The position numbers were made by a program, and so were the translations under genes. Below the pieces are notes generated by a model, which made no database searches, was not told the DNA's origin, and saw only the letters and a program-made list of their open reading frames with translations. This document shows, piece by piece, positions 14,164 to 22,790 of a stretch of 64,000 bases of DNA. Source of the stretch: Candidatus Polarisedimenticolaceae bacterium. GTDB taxonomy: Bacteria > Acidobacteriota > Polarisedimenticolia > Polarisedimenticolales > DASRJG01. Position 1 is the stretch's first letter. Each line of letters opens with the position of its first letter. The DNA is taken from the NCBI GenBank assembly GCA_036275915.1, contig DASUCV010000018.1, forward strand, positions 62,001-126,000. The letters run 5' to 3'.

Positions 14164-17148
14164 TTACGGGCACGGGTTCGTGTTCGCCCTCGTCGCCCCT
14201 GCGCTGTTCGTGCCCAAGCTCCCTTCGACACCGCTAGTGACGCCCGTCACCAAGCTGAACCGGACCTTGCCGGGATCGGGAATGACGAGATCCTGCGCGA
14301 ACACGTCGGTCACGCCGCACTGGCGATCGGCCAGCGGGTTCGACCCGGGCGCCTGCGTATAGACGCCGCCGCTTCGAAGTACCGACAAGTCTCCTTCGTA
14401 CACATTCCAGCTTGTCGGGCCGGATTCCTGCTGCCACTCGATGTAGTTCTTGTCGTCGGTGCCGAAGACGTAGATCAGCCCATCGTCGAGATCGCAGACA
14501 TCGCCGATGCCGTCGAAGTCAGAGTCGGACTGCGTCGGGTTGTAGTCGAATCCACAGTTGTCGCAGGCATCTCCAACGCGGTCGCCGTCGATGTCGGACT
14601 GAGTCGGATTCGAGTTGAGCGGGCAGTTATCGCACGCGTCGCCGAATCCGTCATGGTCGGTGTCGGCCTGGCTCGGGTTCGAGACGAACGGGCAGTTGTC
14701 GCAGGCGTTCCCGGCGTGGTCTCCGTCGGTGTCGAGCTGTGTGGGATTCGGGGACAACGGGCAGTTGTCGCACGCGTTGTGGATTCCGTCACCGTCGGAG
14801 TCCACCCCCGAGGCGTCTTCGTCCACCTGGCCATTGCAGTTGTCGTCGATTCCGTTGCAGATCTCGGGGGCGCCGGGGTGCACGGCAGCATTGGTGTCGT
14901 TGCAATCGCCCTGGCAAATCCGGTATCCGTCGCCGTCCGCATCGGCCTCGTTCGAAGGAATCGTGGGCCACGAGGGATCGCTGCAGTTGTTGTTGATCCC
15001 GTCGCAGAGCTGCGAAGCGCCCGGGTAAACCGTTGCGCGGGTGTCGTCGCAGTCGCCCTGACAGATCCTGTAGCCGTCATGGTCGCCATCCGCCTCGTTG
15101 GCGGGAACGGTCGGCCACGAGGGATCGCTGCAATTGTCGTTGATGCCGTCGCACAGTTGCGGGGCGCCAGGGTAAACGACAGCGCGCGTGTCGTCGCAGT
15201 CTGCCGAGTTCGCCACGTATCCGGCCGGCATCTGGCAGAACGACGACGTCACCGCCGCATTGCCGAAGCCGTCACCGTCCGCATCGCGGTACCAGATCGC
15301 CGAGCCGCAGCCGTACTGCCAGGTGTCCGCGAACCCCGTAGTCGATGCGCCGTTGAAGTGCGAGCCTCCGAAGAGAACGACTCCCGCACGAGCCGAATCG
15401 TAGACCATTCCATGACCCGACCTCGCTGCAGGACCGGAGGACGCGCGCTGGGTCCACGTCGTGCCGTCCCACTCCCAGGTATCATTGGCGAAAGCCGTCG
15501 AGCTTCCATTGAGAGAGCCGCCGAAGAGCACGGTGCGGCCGCGTGCGGAATCGTAGGCCATTGCAGGCGCGGACCTCGCAGCGGGCCCGGTCGAAGCCCG
15601 TTGAGACCAGCTTGTGCCGTCCCATTCCCACGTGTCCGCAAGTCGGCCCGCGCTGCCGTTACCCCCGAACAGCACGACACGGCCCCGTCCCGAGTCGTAC
15701 GCCATCGCGTGAACCGACCTCGCGGGCGGGCCCGTGGTCGATCGCTGTGTCCACGTCGTGCCATCCCACTCCCAAGTGTCGCCCAAGTTCCCGGAAGCGT
15801 CGTTGCCGCCGAACAGAACCAACCGACCACGTCCCGAGTCGTACGCCATCGCCGTCGCTCTCGCAGACGGGCCGGTGGACGCCCGCTGTGTCCACGTCGT
15901 GCCGTCCCATTCCCACGTGTCCTGGAGGTATCCGGGGGAAACGGATCCACCGAAGAGCACGACGCGCCCGCGCGCGGAGTCGTACGCCATTCCGCATCCG
16001 GACCTCGCCGAAGGACCGGTGGTGGCCCGTAACGTCCATTTCATGCCGCTGAGCTCCCACGTGTCCCCGATGGATGGACTGACGGAAAACGCCCCGCCGA
16101 AGAGCACGGTGCGATTGCGCGCGGAGTCGTAGGCCATCCCGAAAGCGTTTCTTTGGCCCGGATAATCGGTCCGCTGCGTCCAGCTCGTACCGTCCCACTC
16201 CCAGGTGTCGCCAAAGGACGCGCCGGGGACAGGAACACCGAACCCGCCGAACAGCACGGTGCGGTTTCGCGTGGAGTCGTAGGCCATCGCGTGCGCGTAC
16301 CGCCCCGGAGCGCCGGTCGTCGCTCGCTGCGTCCAGGTCGTGCCGTCCCATTCCCACGTGTCGCCGAGAAAGCCTCCGCCGTCCCCGCCGAACAACAGGA
16401 CGCGACTGCGCGCCGAGTCGTAGGTCATCGCGTGACCGTAGCGCGCCGAGGGGCCCGTGGAAGCCACCTGCGTCCATGTCGTCCCGTCCCAGGCCCATGT
16501 ATCGCCGAGATTCGAGCCATTGTGGCCGCCGAAGAGCACGACGCGTCCGTGTGCCGCGTCGTACGCCATGGCATGATCTTGTCTCCAGGAAGGACCGGTC
16601 GTCGCGCGCTGGGTCCACGTCGTGCCGTCCCACTCCCACGTATCCGTCAGGCCTTGGCCGCCGAAGAGCACCGTGCGACCGCGCACGGAGTCGTAGGCCA
16701 TCGCGTGACCGTCTCGTACGGACGGGCCAGTGGACGATCGTTGCGTCCAGGAGGTGCCGTCCCATTCCCACGTGTCTCCGAGGCCCGCACCGTTCAAGCC
16801 GCCGAACATCACGACACGTCCTCGTGCGGAATCGTAGGCCATCGCGTGGCGATACCTGGCCGACGGCCCCGAAGAGGATCTCAGAGTCCAAGACGTGCCG
16901 TCCCATTCCCAGGTGTCACCCAGGTACTGGTCGCCGAAGCCTCCGAAAAGCACAACGCGTCCGCGCACGGAGTCGAACGCCATCGCATGGTTGGTCCGCG
17001 GCTCCATGGCCGCGATGCTCCAGCCGTCAGCCACGACGTCCGGTTGCGCAGGTACGAGATGTTCAGGGGTGAGTGCCTCCGCGCGAGCAACCGGAACCAA
17101 CGCTGGCACCACGACGAGCAGTGCTATGGGGAAAAGCAGCGCGAGCAT
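14164..17148 (-). CDS. Secreted kelch-propeller protein with MopE, TSP3 and Cys-Pro C-terminal module
   Basis: 994 residues. Signal peptide 1-24. Residues roughly 35-650 hold twelve near-identical 45-55 residue repeats of the type HAMAYDSARGRVVLFGG plus DTWEWDGTTWTQR. Then come MopE-type metal-binding motifs (CDDTRAVVYPGAPQLCDGIN and three variants, one with NDNCNGQVDED-like acidic cluster), then TSP type-3 calcium-binding repeats (DGDGIHNACDNCP and relatives). The last roughly 105 residues are the shared C-terminal module: IEWQQESGPTSWNVYEGDL, a Cys at RQCGVTD, and the end GSLGTNSAGATRANTNPCP. Start at 17148 has GGTGGAG upstream; the frame is open far upstream but only by chance. A close paralogue lies at 32711-36199. 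Presumably surface or extracellular; partner unknown. Confidence 0.85.
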   Translation of the reverse strand: MLALLFPIALLVVVPALVPVARAEALTPEHLVPAQPDVVADGWSIAAMEPRTNHAMAFDSVRGRVVLFGGFGDQYLGDTWEWDGTSWTLRSSSGPSARYRHAMAYDSARGRVVMFGGLNGAGLGDTWEWDGTSWTQRSSTGPSVRDGHAMAYDSVRGRTVLFGGQGLTDTWEWDGTTWTQRATTGPSWRQDHAMAYDAAHGRVVLFGGHNGSNLGDTWAWDGTTWTQVASTGPSARYGHAMTYDSARSRVLLFGGDGGGFLGDTWEWDGTTWTQRATTGAPGRYAHAMAYDSTRNRTVLFGGFGVPVPGASFGDTWEWDGTSWTQRTDYPGQRNAFGMAYDSARNRTVLFGGAFSVSPSIGDTWELSGMKWTLRATTGPSARSGCGMAYDSARGRVVLFGGSVSPGYLQDTWEWDGTTWTQRASTGPSARATAMAYDSGRGRLVLFGGNDASGNLGDTWEWDGTTWTQRSTTGPPARSVHAMAYDSGRGRVVLFGGNGSAGRLADTWEWDGTSWSQRASTGPAARSAPAMAYDSARGRTVLFGGSLNGSSTAFANDTWEWDGTTWTQRASSGPAARSGHGMVYDSARAGVVLFGGSHFNGASTTGFADTWQYGCGSAIWYRDADGDGFGNAAVTSSFCQMPAGYVANSADCDDTRAVVYPGAPQLCDGINDNCSDPSWPTVPANEADGDHDGYRICQGDCDDTRATVYPGASQLCDGINNNCSDPSWPTIPSNEADADGDGYRICQGDCNDTNAAVHPGAPEICNGIDDNCNGQVDEDASGVDSDGDGIHNACDNCPLSPNPTQLDTDGDHAGNACDNCPFVSNPSQADTDHDGFGDACDNCPLNSNPTQSDIDGDRVGDACDNCGFDYNPTQSDSDFDGIGDVCDLDDGLIYVFGTDDKNYIEWQQESGPTSWNVYEGDLSVLRSGGVYTQAPGSNPLADRQCGVTDVFAQDLVIPDPGKVRFSLVTGVTSGVEGSLGTNSAGATRANTNPCP

Positions 17149-17297
17149 GCTCCACCGCTCTCGCCGCCCAGGAGAGGGCGAGGTTTTCAGTGGTAGTTTC
17201 AAGAATGCCCCCAGCCTGAGCGCGTAGCGCGCTCGCCCTCCGGACTTGGTACCAACCTTCGTACGCTCGTCGGAAGGCGGGGTCAACCCTAAAACGA

Positions 17298-20072
17298 CTA
17301 CGGGCAGGCGCTCCCCGACGCCGAGATTCCTGCATCGCGGCTCGCCGCCTGCGACGGCGATGTGTCGTCGTACGTGCCGTGGGCGACGCATGTCATGGTC
17401 ACGGGGCGCAAGAGCGCGAAAGTGCCCGCGCCGGCCGGGGGCGCGCCGTACGGATCGGTGAAAGCAAGCGCCGCGGTGTCGTTCGCGAGGCACGCGTTCT
17501 CGCCAGGGGGGAGCGCGTTCAACGCGGCGGTGAAGTCGCCTCCCGACGACCGCAACGTTCCGAGGTCCCCGCGGACCAGATCGAACGCCGCCGCCCCTCC
17601 CGAGGTCCACGACCAGACGGTGTCGCCCGTAACGGACTTCGACGCTTCGAGCGAGCCAGCGTACGCCGCGACGGCGGGGCAGGGCGGCGTCGCCGAGACC
17701 TCCGCGGTGTTCGCGCTCGCACCGCCCGCGTCCGGACCTCCGGTGTAGACCGCGGCCACCGCGTAGTAGTACGTGGTGCCGGAGGTCAAGCCGGTGTCGA
17801 AGTAGGAGGTGCCCGATGGGCAGGCGATCGCGTCGTACGGACCTCCGGCGACGAGGGACCGCCCGACGCGGTAGCTCGAGGCGACGGTCGAGGCCGGCCA
17901 GGACAGCGTCACCTGGCCGTCCGACGGAACGGCCGAGACGGGATCGGGCGGGGCGAGATTCACAAGGAGTGTCGTCGAGGCCGTGTGGGAGAGCGTGCCG
18001 GAGGTCCCGCTGATCGTGAGCGACGTCGCGTACGGGACCGCCGCGGTGGTGGTGCTCATCGTGAGAACGGAGGTCCCCGATGCGGCGATCGTCAGCGGAC
18101 TGAACCCGCCGCTCGACACTCCGGCGGGAAGGCCCGTCTCGGTGCCGACCGCAAGCGAAACGGTCCCCGCGAACCCCGAGAGCGGCGTCACCGTCACTGT
18201 GAACGACGCGGATTGTCCGGGGACGACCGTCTGCGACGCCGGGGACACGGCGATGTCGAAATCGGCGGACGCGGGGAGGACCTTGATCATCCGCGTCGGC
18301 GGGCTGGGATCGGAGTTGTTGGAGGCATCCAGCACCGTCATCGAGACTTCGTACTCTCCCGCGTTGCTGAACGTCACGTTGCCGGGGGTCTTCGCCGTCG
18401 AGGTCGCGGGCGTTCCTCCCGGGAAGATCCAGGAGTACTTCGAGGCCGTGGTCGTCGTGCCGAACGCCACCGACTGCCCGGCATTGATCGTGGTGTCCGA
18501 CGCCGGAGAGCTGATGATGCCGGACGGAGAGGGGGTGGCGTAGCGTGTCAATTCCACCCAGCGCGCCACCGACGGAACCCCCGCTCCGTCCAGCAGGAAG
18601 AGCATGTAGTAGCCGGGAGGGGCCACGTTCGAGCTCGACGGGGTCGTCAGGCTGAGCGTTCCAGAGCCGGAGCACGCCGGCTGCGGCGACGGGCCGCACA
18701 GGCCGACGACGCGCTGGTCCATGTCGAAGGCGTGGGTGGTGGAGCCGGGGCGGACGAGGACTGCCGAGGAGATCGGGGACGCCGCCGTGTAGTCGACGGT
18801 GAACGAAGCGCCGTAGCCAAGGACGGAGGGCGAAACGCCCGTGATCTGCGGGCGGCCCGAGGTGATCAGGTGGTCGTTCGCGTCGTAGAGGTACGGCGGC
18901 GTGTAGATCTCCACCGTCGCCAAGTATTTTCCGCGGTCGCCGGGATTGCTCCCGAGGCTGGCCACCGTGGCGTCGGGCAGGAGCACGGCTGTGGAGTGAT
19001 ACAGGCGGGAATACGACGCGGTCCCTCCGGAGGTCATCGCGCCCGAGACCGAGTTGTACAGATCGGCGGTCTTCCCCGGTGTGTCCGGCGCCTCGTTGTT
19101 CACGGAGCCGCCCGACGCGAGAACCTGGCCGTTCGGGAGGAGGATCGCGTTCATCTCGATCCGCCCCGTGGACATGTTGGGTCCGGCGGTCCACGACGGC
19201 GATGCGGCGGAGAGATCGATGATCTCGGTGGACCTCGACGCGGGATTGCCGCCGCCGAAATTCATGACCTTCGGGGTGTAGCTCGGGGGCCAAAGCGGGA
19301 GCAGAACCGCGGAGCCGTACTGCCGGTCCCGTGTCGTCGCCACGGAGATCGTCCACGTCCGCGCCGATGGGTCGAAGAACCAACCGTTCGAAATCGAGCC
19401 GCCGGACCCGTGCCCCGTGAAGAAGGTCTTGCCGCTGGGCAGGAGGAAGTTGCGGGGAAACAGCGGAGGCGTGAACGGGTCGGTGACCGTCGAGCCCCAG
19501 CCCGCCCCCGCGTTGGTCAGGTCGTAGATCTGGACGGTGGTGTTGGTGGACCCGCCCTGGCCCAGGCCCGAGAACGCCATGATCCGGCCGTCGCCCAGCG
19601 CCGTCGCGCTCCCGTACCACCGGCCGCCGGCCATGTCCTGCGACTGGTTGAACTCACCGGTCGCGGGATCGAAGAACGATGCGCGTTTGTCCCCCTTGAA
19701 CGAATAGTCCGAGGTCCCGCCGACGGTGAGGGTTCGTCCGTGGGGAAGCTGCGCGGTGCCGCTGCAGAAGACGTCGTACTCCAGGTTCTGGACGACGATG
19801 CCGGTCGCGTCGAGGGCGGTGGGGTCCCACAACAGGGCGCGGTAGCTCTCGGAGCCGGTGGAGTTGTTGCTCGCGTCGTTCTCCGAGCCCGCGATCACCA
19901 GGACCTTCCCCGAGCGGAGTAGCGTCGCCGCGATGGGATTGATCGGCATCTGGTAGGGAAGGATCGTCCACGTGCCGGTCACGTGGGGGACGTTGCCTCC
20001 GCACTGAGCGCGGGCTCCGGCACCCGCGGCCAGCGCCACGGTCATGGCCGCGCAGATTCCCAGACGCCGCAT
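17298..20072 (-). CDS. Secreted copper-radical oxidase (galactose oxidase-like)
   Basis: 924 residues with a signal peptide (1-22). Residues 30-405 are a kelch propeller and 407-515 the DUF1929 domain of galactose/glyoxal oxidases. The active site appears complete: Cys103 in YDVFCSG and Tyr153 in GGRWYGS (the Cys-Tyr cross-link pair), Tyr358-His359 in SRLYHSTAV, and His447 in TTHAFDMDQR. Then follow a PKD-like domain (520-600), an Ig-like domain, a fibronectin-III domain (TLSWPAS, TYYYAVAAVY) and the shared C-terminal module ending in SGSACP. The family oxidises alcohols or aldehydes with O2 and releases H2O2. It lies 17 bases behind a di-haem peroxidase gene, a likely functional pair. The substrate is unknown. 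Confidence 0.88.
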   Translation of the reverse strand: MRRLGICAAMTVALAAGAGARAQCGGNVPHVTGTWTILPYQMPINPIAATLLRSGKVLVIAGSENDASNNSTGSESYRALLWDPTALDATGIVVQNLEYDVFCSGTAQLPHGRTLTVGGTSDYSFKGDKRASFFDPATGEFNQSQDMAGGRWYGSATALGDGRIMAFSGLGQGGSTNTTVQIYDLTNAGAGWGSTVTDPFTPPLFPRNFLLPSGKTFFTGHGSGGSISNGWFFDPSARTWTISVATTRDRQYGSAVLLPLWPPSYTPKVMNFGGGNPASRSTEIIDLSAASPSWTAGPNMSTGRIEMNAILLPNGQVLASGGSVNNEAPDTPGKTADLYNSVSGAMTSGGTASYSRLYHSTAVLLPDATVASLGSNPGDRGKYLATVEIYTPPYLYDANDHLITSGRPQITGVSPSVLGYGASFTVDYTAASPISSAVLVRPGSTTHAFDMDQRVVGLCGPSPQPACSGSGTLSLTTPSSSNVAPPGYYMLFLLDGAGVPSVARWVELTRYATPSPSGIISSPASDTTINAGQSVAFGTTTTASKYSWIFPGGTPATSTAKTPGNVTFSNAGEYEVSMTVLDASNNSDPSPPTRMIKVLPASADFDIAVSPASQTVVPGQSASFTVTVTPLSGFAGTVSLAVGTETGLPAGVSSGGFSPLTIAASGTSVLTMSTTTAAVPYATSLTISGTSGTLSHTASTTLLVNLAPPDPVSAVPSDGQVTLSWPASTVASSYRVGRSLVAGGPYDAIACPSGTSYFDTGLTSGTTYYYAVAAVYTGGPDAGGASANTAEVSATPPCPAVAAYAGSLEASKSVTGDTVWSWTSGGAAAFDLVRGDLGTLRSSGGDFTAALNALPPGENACLANDTAALAFTDPYGAPPAGAGTFALLRPVTMTCVAHGTYDDTSPSQAASRDAGISASGSACP

Positions 20073-20089
20073 CGCCGGTCTCCGGGAGC

Positions 20090-21169
20090 TCACAGCAGCT
20101 CCAGAAACGCGAGCAGGTCGTCCCGCTGGGCGGGCGTGATCTGGAACTGGAAGTGGTCGTTGTAGTGGTCGATCACATCGCCGAGCGTCGCGGCGGAGTT
20201 GTCGTGGAAGTACGGCGCCGTGTGCTTCAAGCCGCGCAGCGAGGGGATGTCGAAGGCATTGAGATCCTGGAGATCCCCCGTGATCGCCGCGCGCCCGGGA
20301 TCCGGCGTGTAGGTTTCCACGTACGACCCGTCGGGCTGGCGGAACGCGAGATGCAGCATCGCGAACCGCGGCGCGTTTCGCTCGCTGACGAACACGCTGG
20401 CGAAGCGGCGCGTGTCGGGCGCCGCGGGCACCGAGAGCGTCTCGCCGTCGTGGCACGTGCGGCAGTGAAGGTCGAAGACGGCCTGGCCGCGCTGCGCGGC
20501 GGGGCTGACGACGGGGATCGAGAACCCCGCCGGCTTCGGCAGGGGATCGGTGTCGTCCTCCACCGCGCGCAGTCGCAACGGGTAGTAGAGCTCCGTTTCG
20601 AACGCCGCGAGGGCGTCGAGCTCCTTCGGGGTCGGCGGACGCTTCGGAGCCATGTGCCCGAGGATCGCGCCCCGCGCTTGGCCCTGGAGCGTCGGCGAGC
20701 GACCATCCTGGAGGTAGGGGGCGGTCAGCTCCACGTTGGCCACGCCCGGGACCCCGCGCCACACGGTGATCGTGCGCTGTGACGGGTTCTCGGGGAGGAT
20801 CACGTTCGGGTGCAGGGGAATGGTCACGCGGAACACGGCGAGCGTCCGGAGGGTGGTGTAGTCGCGACCGGCCCCGTCGTCGCTGTCCTGGGGACGGAAG
20901 AGGGGATGGGCGGGATCGGATTGGAAGCGCTGCTCGACCAGCTCGGGCGAGACCGTGAACTCGTTGCGCGGGTCGTGGCACGTCGCGCAGGTGCGCCCGT
21001 TCCCGTCGAAGGTCTCGTGAAAGAAGAGGTCGCGGCCGTATTCGTAGGACGCGCGATGCGGCGTCTCGCCGCCGGCCGCGTACGCCGCGATGCCGATCCC
21101 GGTGAAGGCGGCGAGGGCGGCCGCCAGGCCTCGACGTTCGAGGAGAGCGCGCACGGTGGACTCCTTCAT
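20090..21169 (-). CDS. Di-haem cytochrome c peroxidase family protein
   Basis: 359 residues with an N-terminal signal or anchor (about 12-33). Two c-type haem motifs are visible: CATCH at 61-65 and CRTCH at 236-240, the spacing of bacterial di-haem peroxidases and MauG-like enzymes. Conserved surroundings include FFHETFDGNGRTC, APYLQDGRSPTL between the haems, and a C-terminal IPSLRGLKHTAPYFHDNSAA block typical of the family. It acts in the periplasm, reducing H2O2 or oxidising a protein partner. It is the first gene before the copper-radical oxidase, so it may consume the H2O2 made by the oxidase or help oxidise or mature it. Confidence 0.9.
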   Translation of the reverse strand: MKESTVRALLERRGLAAALAAFTGIGIAAYAAGGETPHRASYEYGRDLFFHETFDGNGRTCATCHDPRNEFTVSPELVEQRFQSDPAHPLFRPQDSDDGAGRDYTTLRTLAVFRVTIPLHPNVILPENPSQRTITVWRGVPGVANVELTAPYLQDGRSPTLQGQARGAILGHMAPKRPPTPKELDALAAFETELYYPLRLRAVEDDTDPLPKPAGFSIPVVSPAAQRGQAVFDLHCRTCHDGETLSVPAAPDTRRFASVFVSERNAPRFAMLHLAFRQPDGSYVETYTPDPGRAAITGDLQDLNAFDIPSLRGLKHTAPYFHDNSAATLGDVIDHYNDHFQFQITPAQRDDLLAFLELL

Positions 21170-21523
21170 TCGGGAAATACGACGGGCCGTTCGTGGGCGC
21201 TACCACCAACCGGAGCCGAGTGTCGCCACGTTTCCGGCTCTGTTCGCGTTGTCGGCGCGATCGTCCCACCGAGCCGAGCCGCTTCCATACCCGTAATGGT
21301 CGGCGAGCGCGCGCTCGTGAGACGCGCTGAGGCCTTTTGCGCGTGCGTAGCTCTGCGGGTAGGCTTCTGTTCTCGGCTCGCCGAGCCTGAGAGCCCTGGT
21401 GCAGGCCCACCATGCAGACCGGCGCGGATCTGGCGACTTGTCTGATGGACGGTTCAGGCGCGGTGCAGACCGAGGGGTCGCACACGGGGCGAGAACGATT
21501 CTCGCAGCTCGAAGGAGATGCAA
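21170..21523. promoter_or_regulatory. Divergent intergenic region between the peroxidase and the NHL propeller
   Basis: About 350 bases separate the start of the di-haem peroxidase (leftward) from the start of the propeller gene (rightward). It must hold both promoters. A leftward frame with an odd Gly/Trp-rich end (VATLGSGWW) runs through it, but it has no convincing start and I do not call it a gene. I see no strong palindrome or clear sigma-70 boxes. Confidence 0.4.
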
Positions 21524-22693
21524 ATGAACCTCACCATGACGGGCGTGGGACGGCGATGGGCTGCCATCGGATTCGCGGCGATGATCCTGAGCACCGGGAC
21601 ATTCGCGGCAGGCGCGGGCAGGGGTCCGGAGAGCGAGGGTTCCGAGCTTGCTCACGGCACCGCGTCCCGCTCCCACTTCAATCGAGCGGGCAACATCCTC
21701 ATTTCAGACCAGTACAACAACCGTGTCATCGAGATCGATGCGTCGGGCAAGATCGTCTGGTCGTTCGGCAAGGGTCCTGCGGACTTGACGTCCGGGAAGT
21801 CTCCGGTCGGTGTGAATGACGCGCAGCGCGTCGGCGACCTCACGCTCGTCGCGGGAACGGGAAATCCGGGCGGCTTCGGCGACTGCAACCCCGGACCGTG
21901 TCCCGACAATCGTGTGATGCTCGTCGATCCCGTGGGAAAGGTCGTCTGGCAGTACGGTCAATTCGGTGTCAGTGGCGCTGACCGGAATCAGCTCAATACC
22001 CCCGTTCAAGCGACCTATCTGCCGAACGGCGACGTCCTCATCACGGACCAAGCCAACGAGCGCGTCATCGAGGTCAGGCGGAACGGGAGTATCGCTTGGC
22101 AGTACGGAGAGACCGGCGTCACCGGATCCGACGACAATCTCCTCAACAACCCGAACAGCGCCGAGCTGCTCGCCAACGGCGACATCCTCATCGCGGACGA
22201 AAACAACAACCGAGCGATCGAGGTGAATCGAGACCACCACATCGTGGCGACCTTCAGCGCGACCGGCACCGTGGGCGCGATCGCCTTCGCCAGTCGTCTC
22301 GATGACGGCGACACTCTTCTGACCGACGCGGGGAATGCGCGCGCCGTCGAGGTCGACACAGGAGACAATGTCGTGTGGCAGTGCGTCACGAACGCCGATC
22401 CGAACAGCAATCCGGATCCACAACCGTCACGTGCGATTCGGCTTGAAGATGGGAACACAATCATCAGCGACCAGTACAACAATCGCGTCCTGATCGTCGA
22501 TCATGCGGCCTCCTGCAACACCGTGGCGGTCTACGGGCTGCCGCTCAACGATGGACTCAACACCGGCGTCGGCAATCAGAATGCGAATCAAGGGATGAAC
22601 GGGCCCTACGACGCCAAAGTGATCGGCGACTTCACCGGGCTGACCCCTCCGCACGGTTTTGACCCGTCGCTCGACGAGGCCTCGCACCGGTAA
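21524..22693 (+). CDS. Exported NHL/PQQ-type beta-propeller
   Basis: 389 residues with an export signal (ending near TFAAGAG, about residue 29). The mature protein is a chain of 45-55 residue blades with the motif LISDQYNNRVIEIDASGKIV, repeated as LITDQANERVIEVRRNG, LIADENNNRAIEVNRDH, LLTDAGNARAVEVDTGD and IISDQYNNRVLIVDHAA. Linkers contain WQYGQFGVSGADRNQLN-like segments. This is an NHL- or arylsulfotransferase-like propeller without visible catalytic residues. I prefer the ATG at 21524, with AAGGAG 6 bases upstream, to the ATG at 21518, which abuts that site. A strong terminator follows. The ligand is unknown. Confidence 0.75.
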   Translation: MNLTMTGVGRRWAAIGFAAMILSTGTFAAGAGRGPESEGSELAHGTASRSHFNRAGNILISDQYNNRVIEIDASGKIVWSFGKGPADLTSGKSPVGVNDAQRVGDLTLVAGTGNPGGFGDCNPGPCPDNRVMLVDPVGKVVWQYGQFGVSGADRNQLNTPVQATYLPNGDVLITDQANERVIEVRRNGSIAWQYGETGVTGSDDNLLNNPNSAELLANGDILIADENNNRAIEVNRDHHIVATFSATGTVGAIAFASRLDDGDTLLTDAGNARAVEVDTGDNVVWQCVTNADPNSNPDPQPSRAIRLEDGNTIISDQYNNRVLIVDHAASCNTVAVYGLPLNDGLNTGVGNQNANQGMNGPYDAKVIGDFTGLTPPHGFDPSLDEASHR

Positions 22694-22721
22694 CGCGGTC
22701 CACCGCTACACGAGATCAACG

Positions 22722-22750
22722 ACGGCGCCGAGTATCTCGGCGCCGTTTTC
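22722..22750 (+). terminator. Rho-independent terminator after the NHL propeller
   Basis: Perfect 11-base stem ACGGCGCCGAG / CTCGGCGCCGT around the loop TAT, followed by TTTTC. It begins 28 bases after the stop codon of the propeller gene and ends 40 bases before the next start. Confidence 0.85.
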
Positions 22751-22790
22751 ATTTCCGGTCCGACGGGTTCCAGAAGATAAGCTTGCCGGC

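Noticed and set aside
15250-17100. Periodic DNA of about 150 bases, looked at as a CRISPR or satellite
   Set aside because: The period matches kelch blades of 45-55 codons and the differences between copies are codon-like; there are no spacers.
14164-19620. One giant leftward protein of about 1800 residues
   Set aside because: Only the part starting at 17148, with ribosome site, signal peptide and propeller repeats, is real; the upstream stretch is a shadow of the copper oxidase gene in another frame.
17298-21485. Single leftward protein joining the oxidase with upstream sequence
   Set aside because: The oxidase has its own signal peptide at 20072 and the peroxidase is encoded upstream in another frame.
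21200-21523. Leftward short frame ending in VATLGSGWW before the peroxidase gene
   Set aside because: No ribosome site or start that fits, and the composition upstream is that of non-coding sequence.
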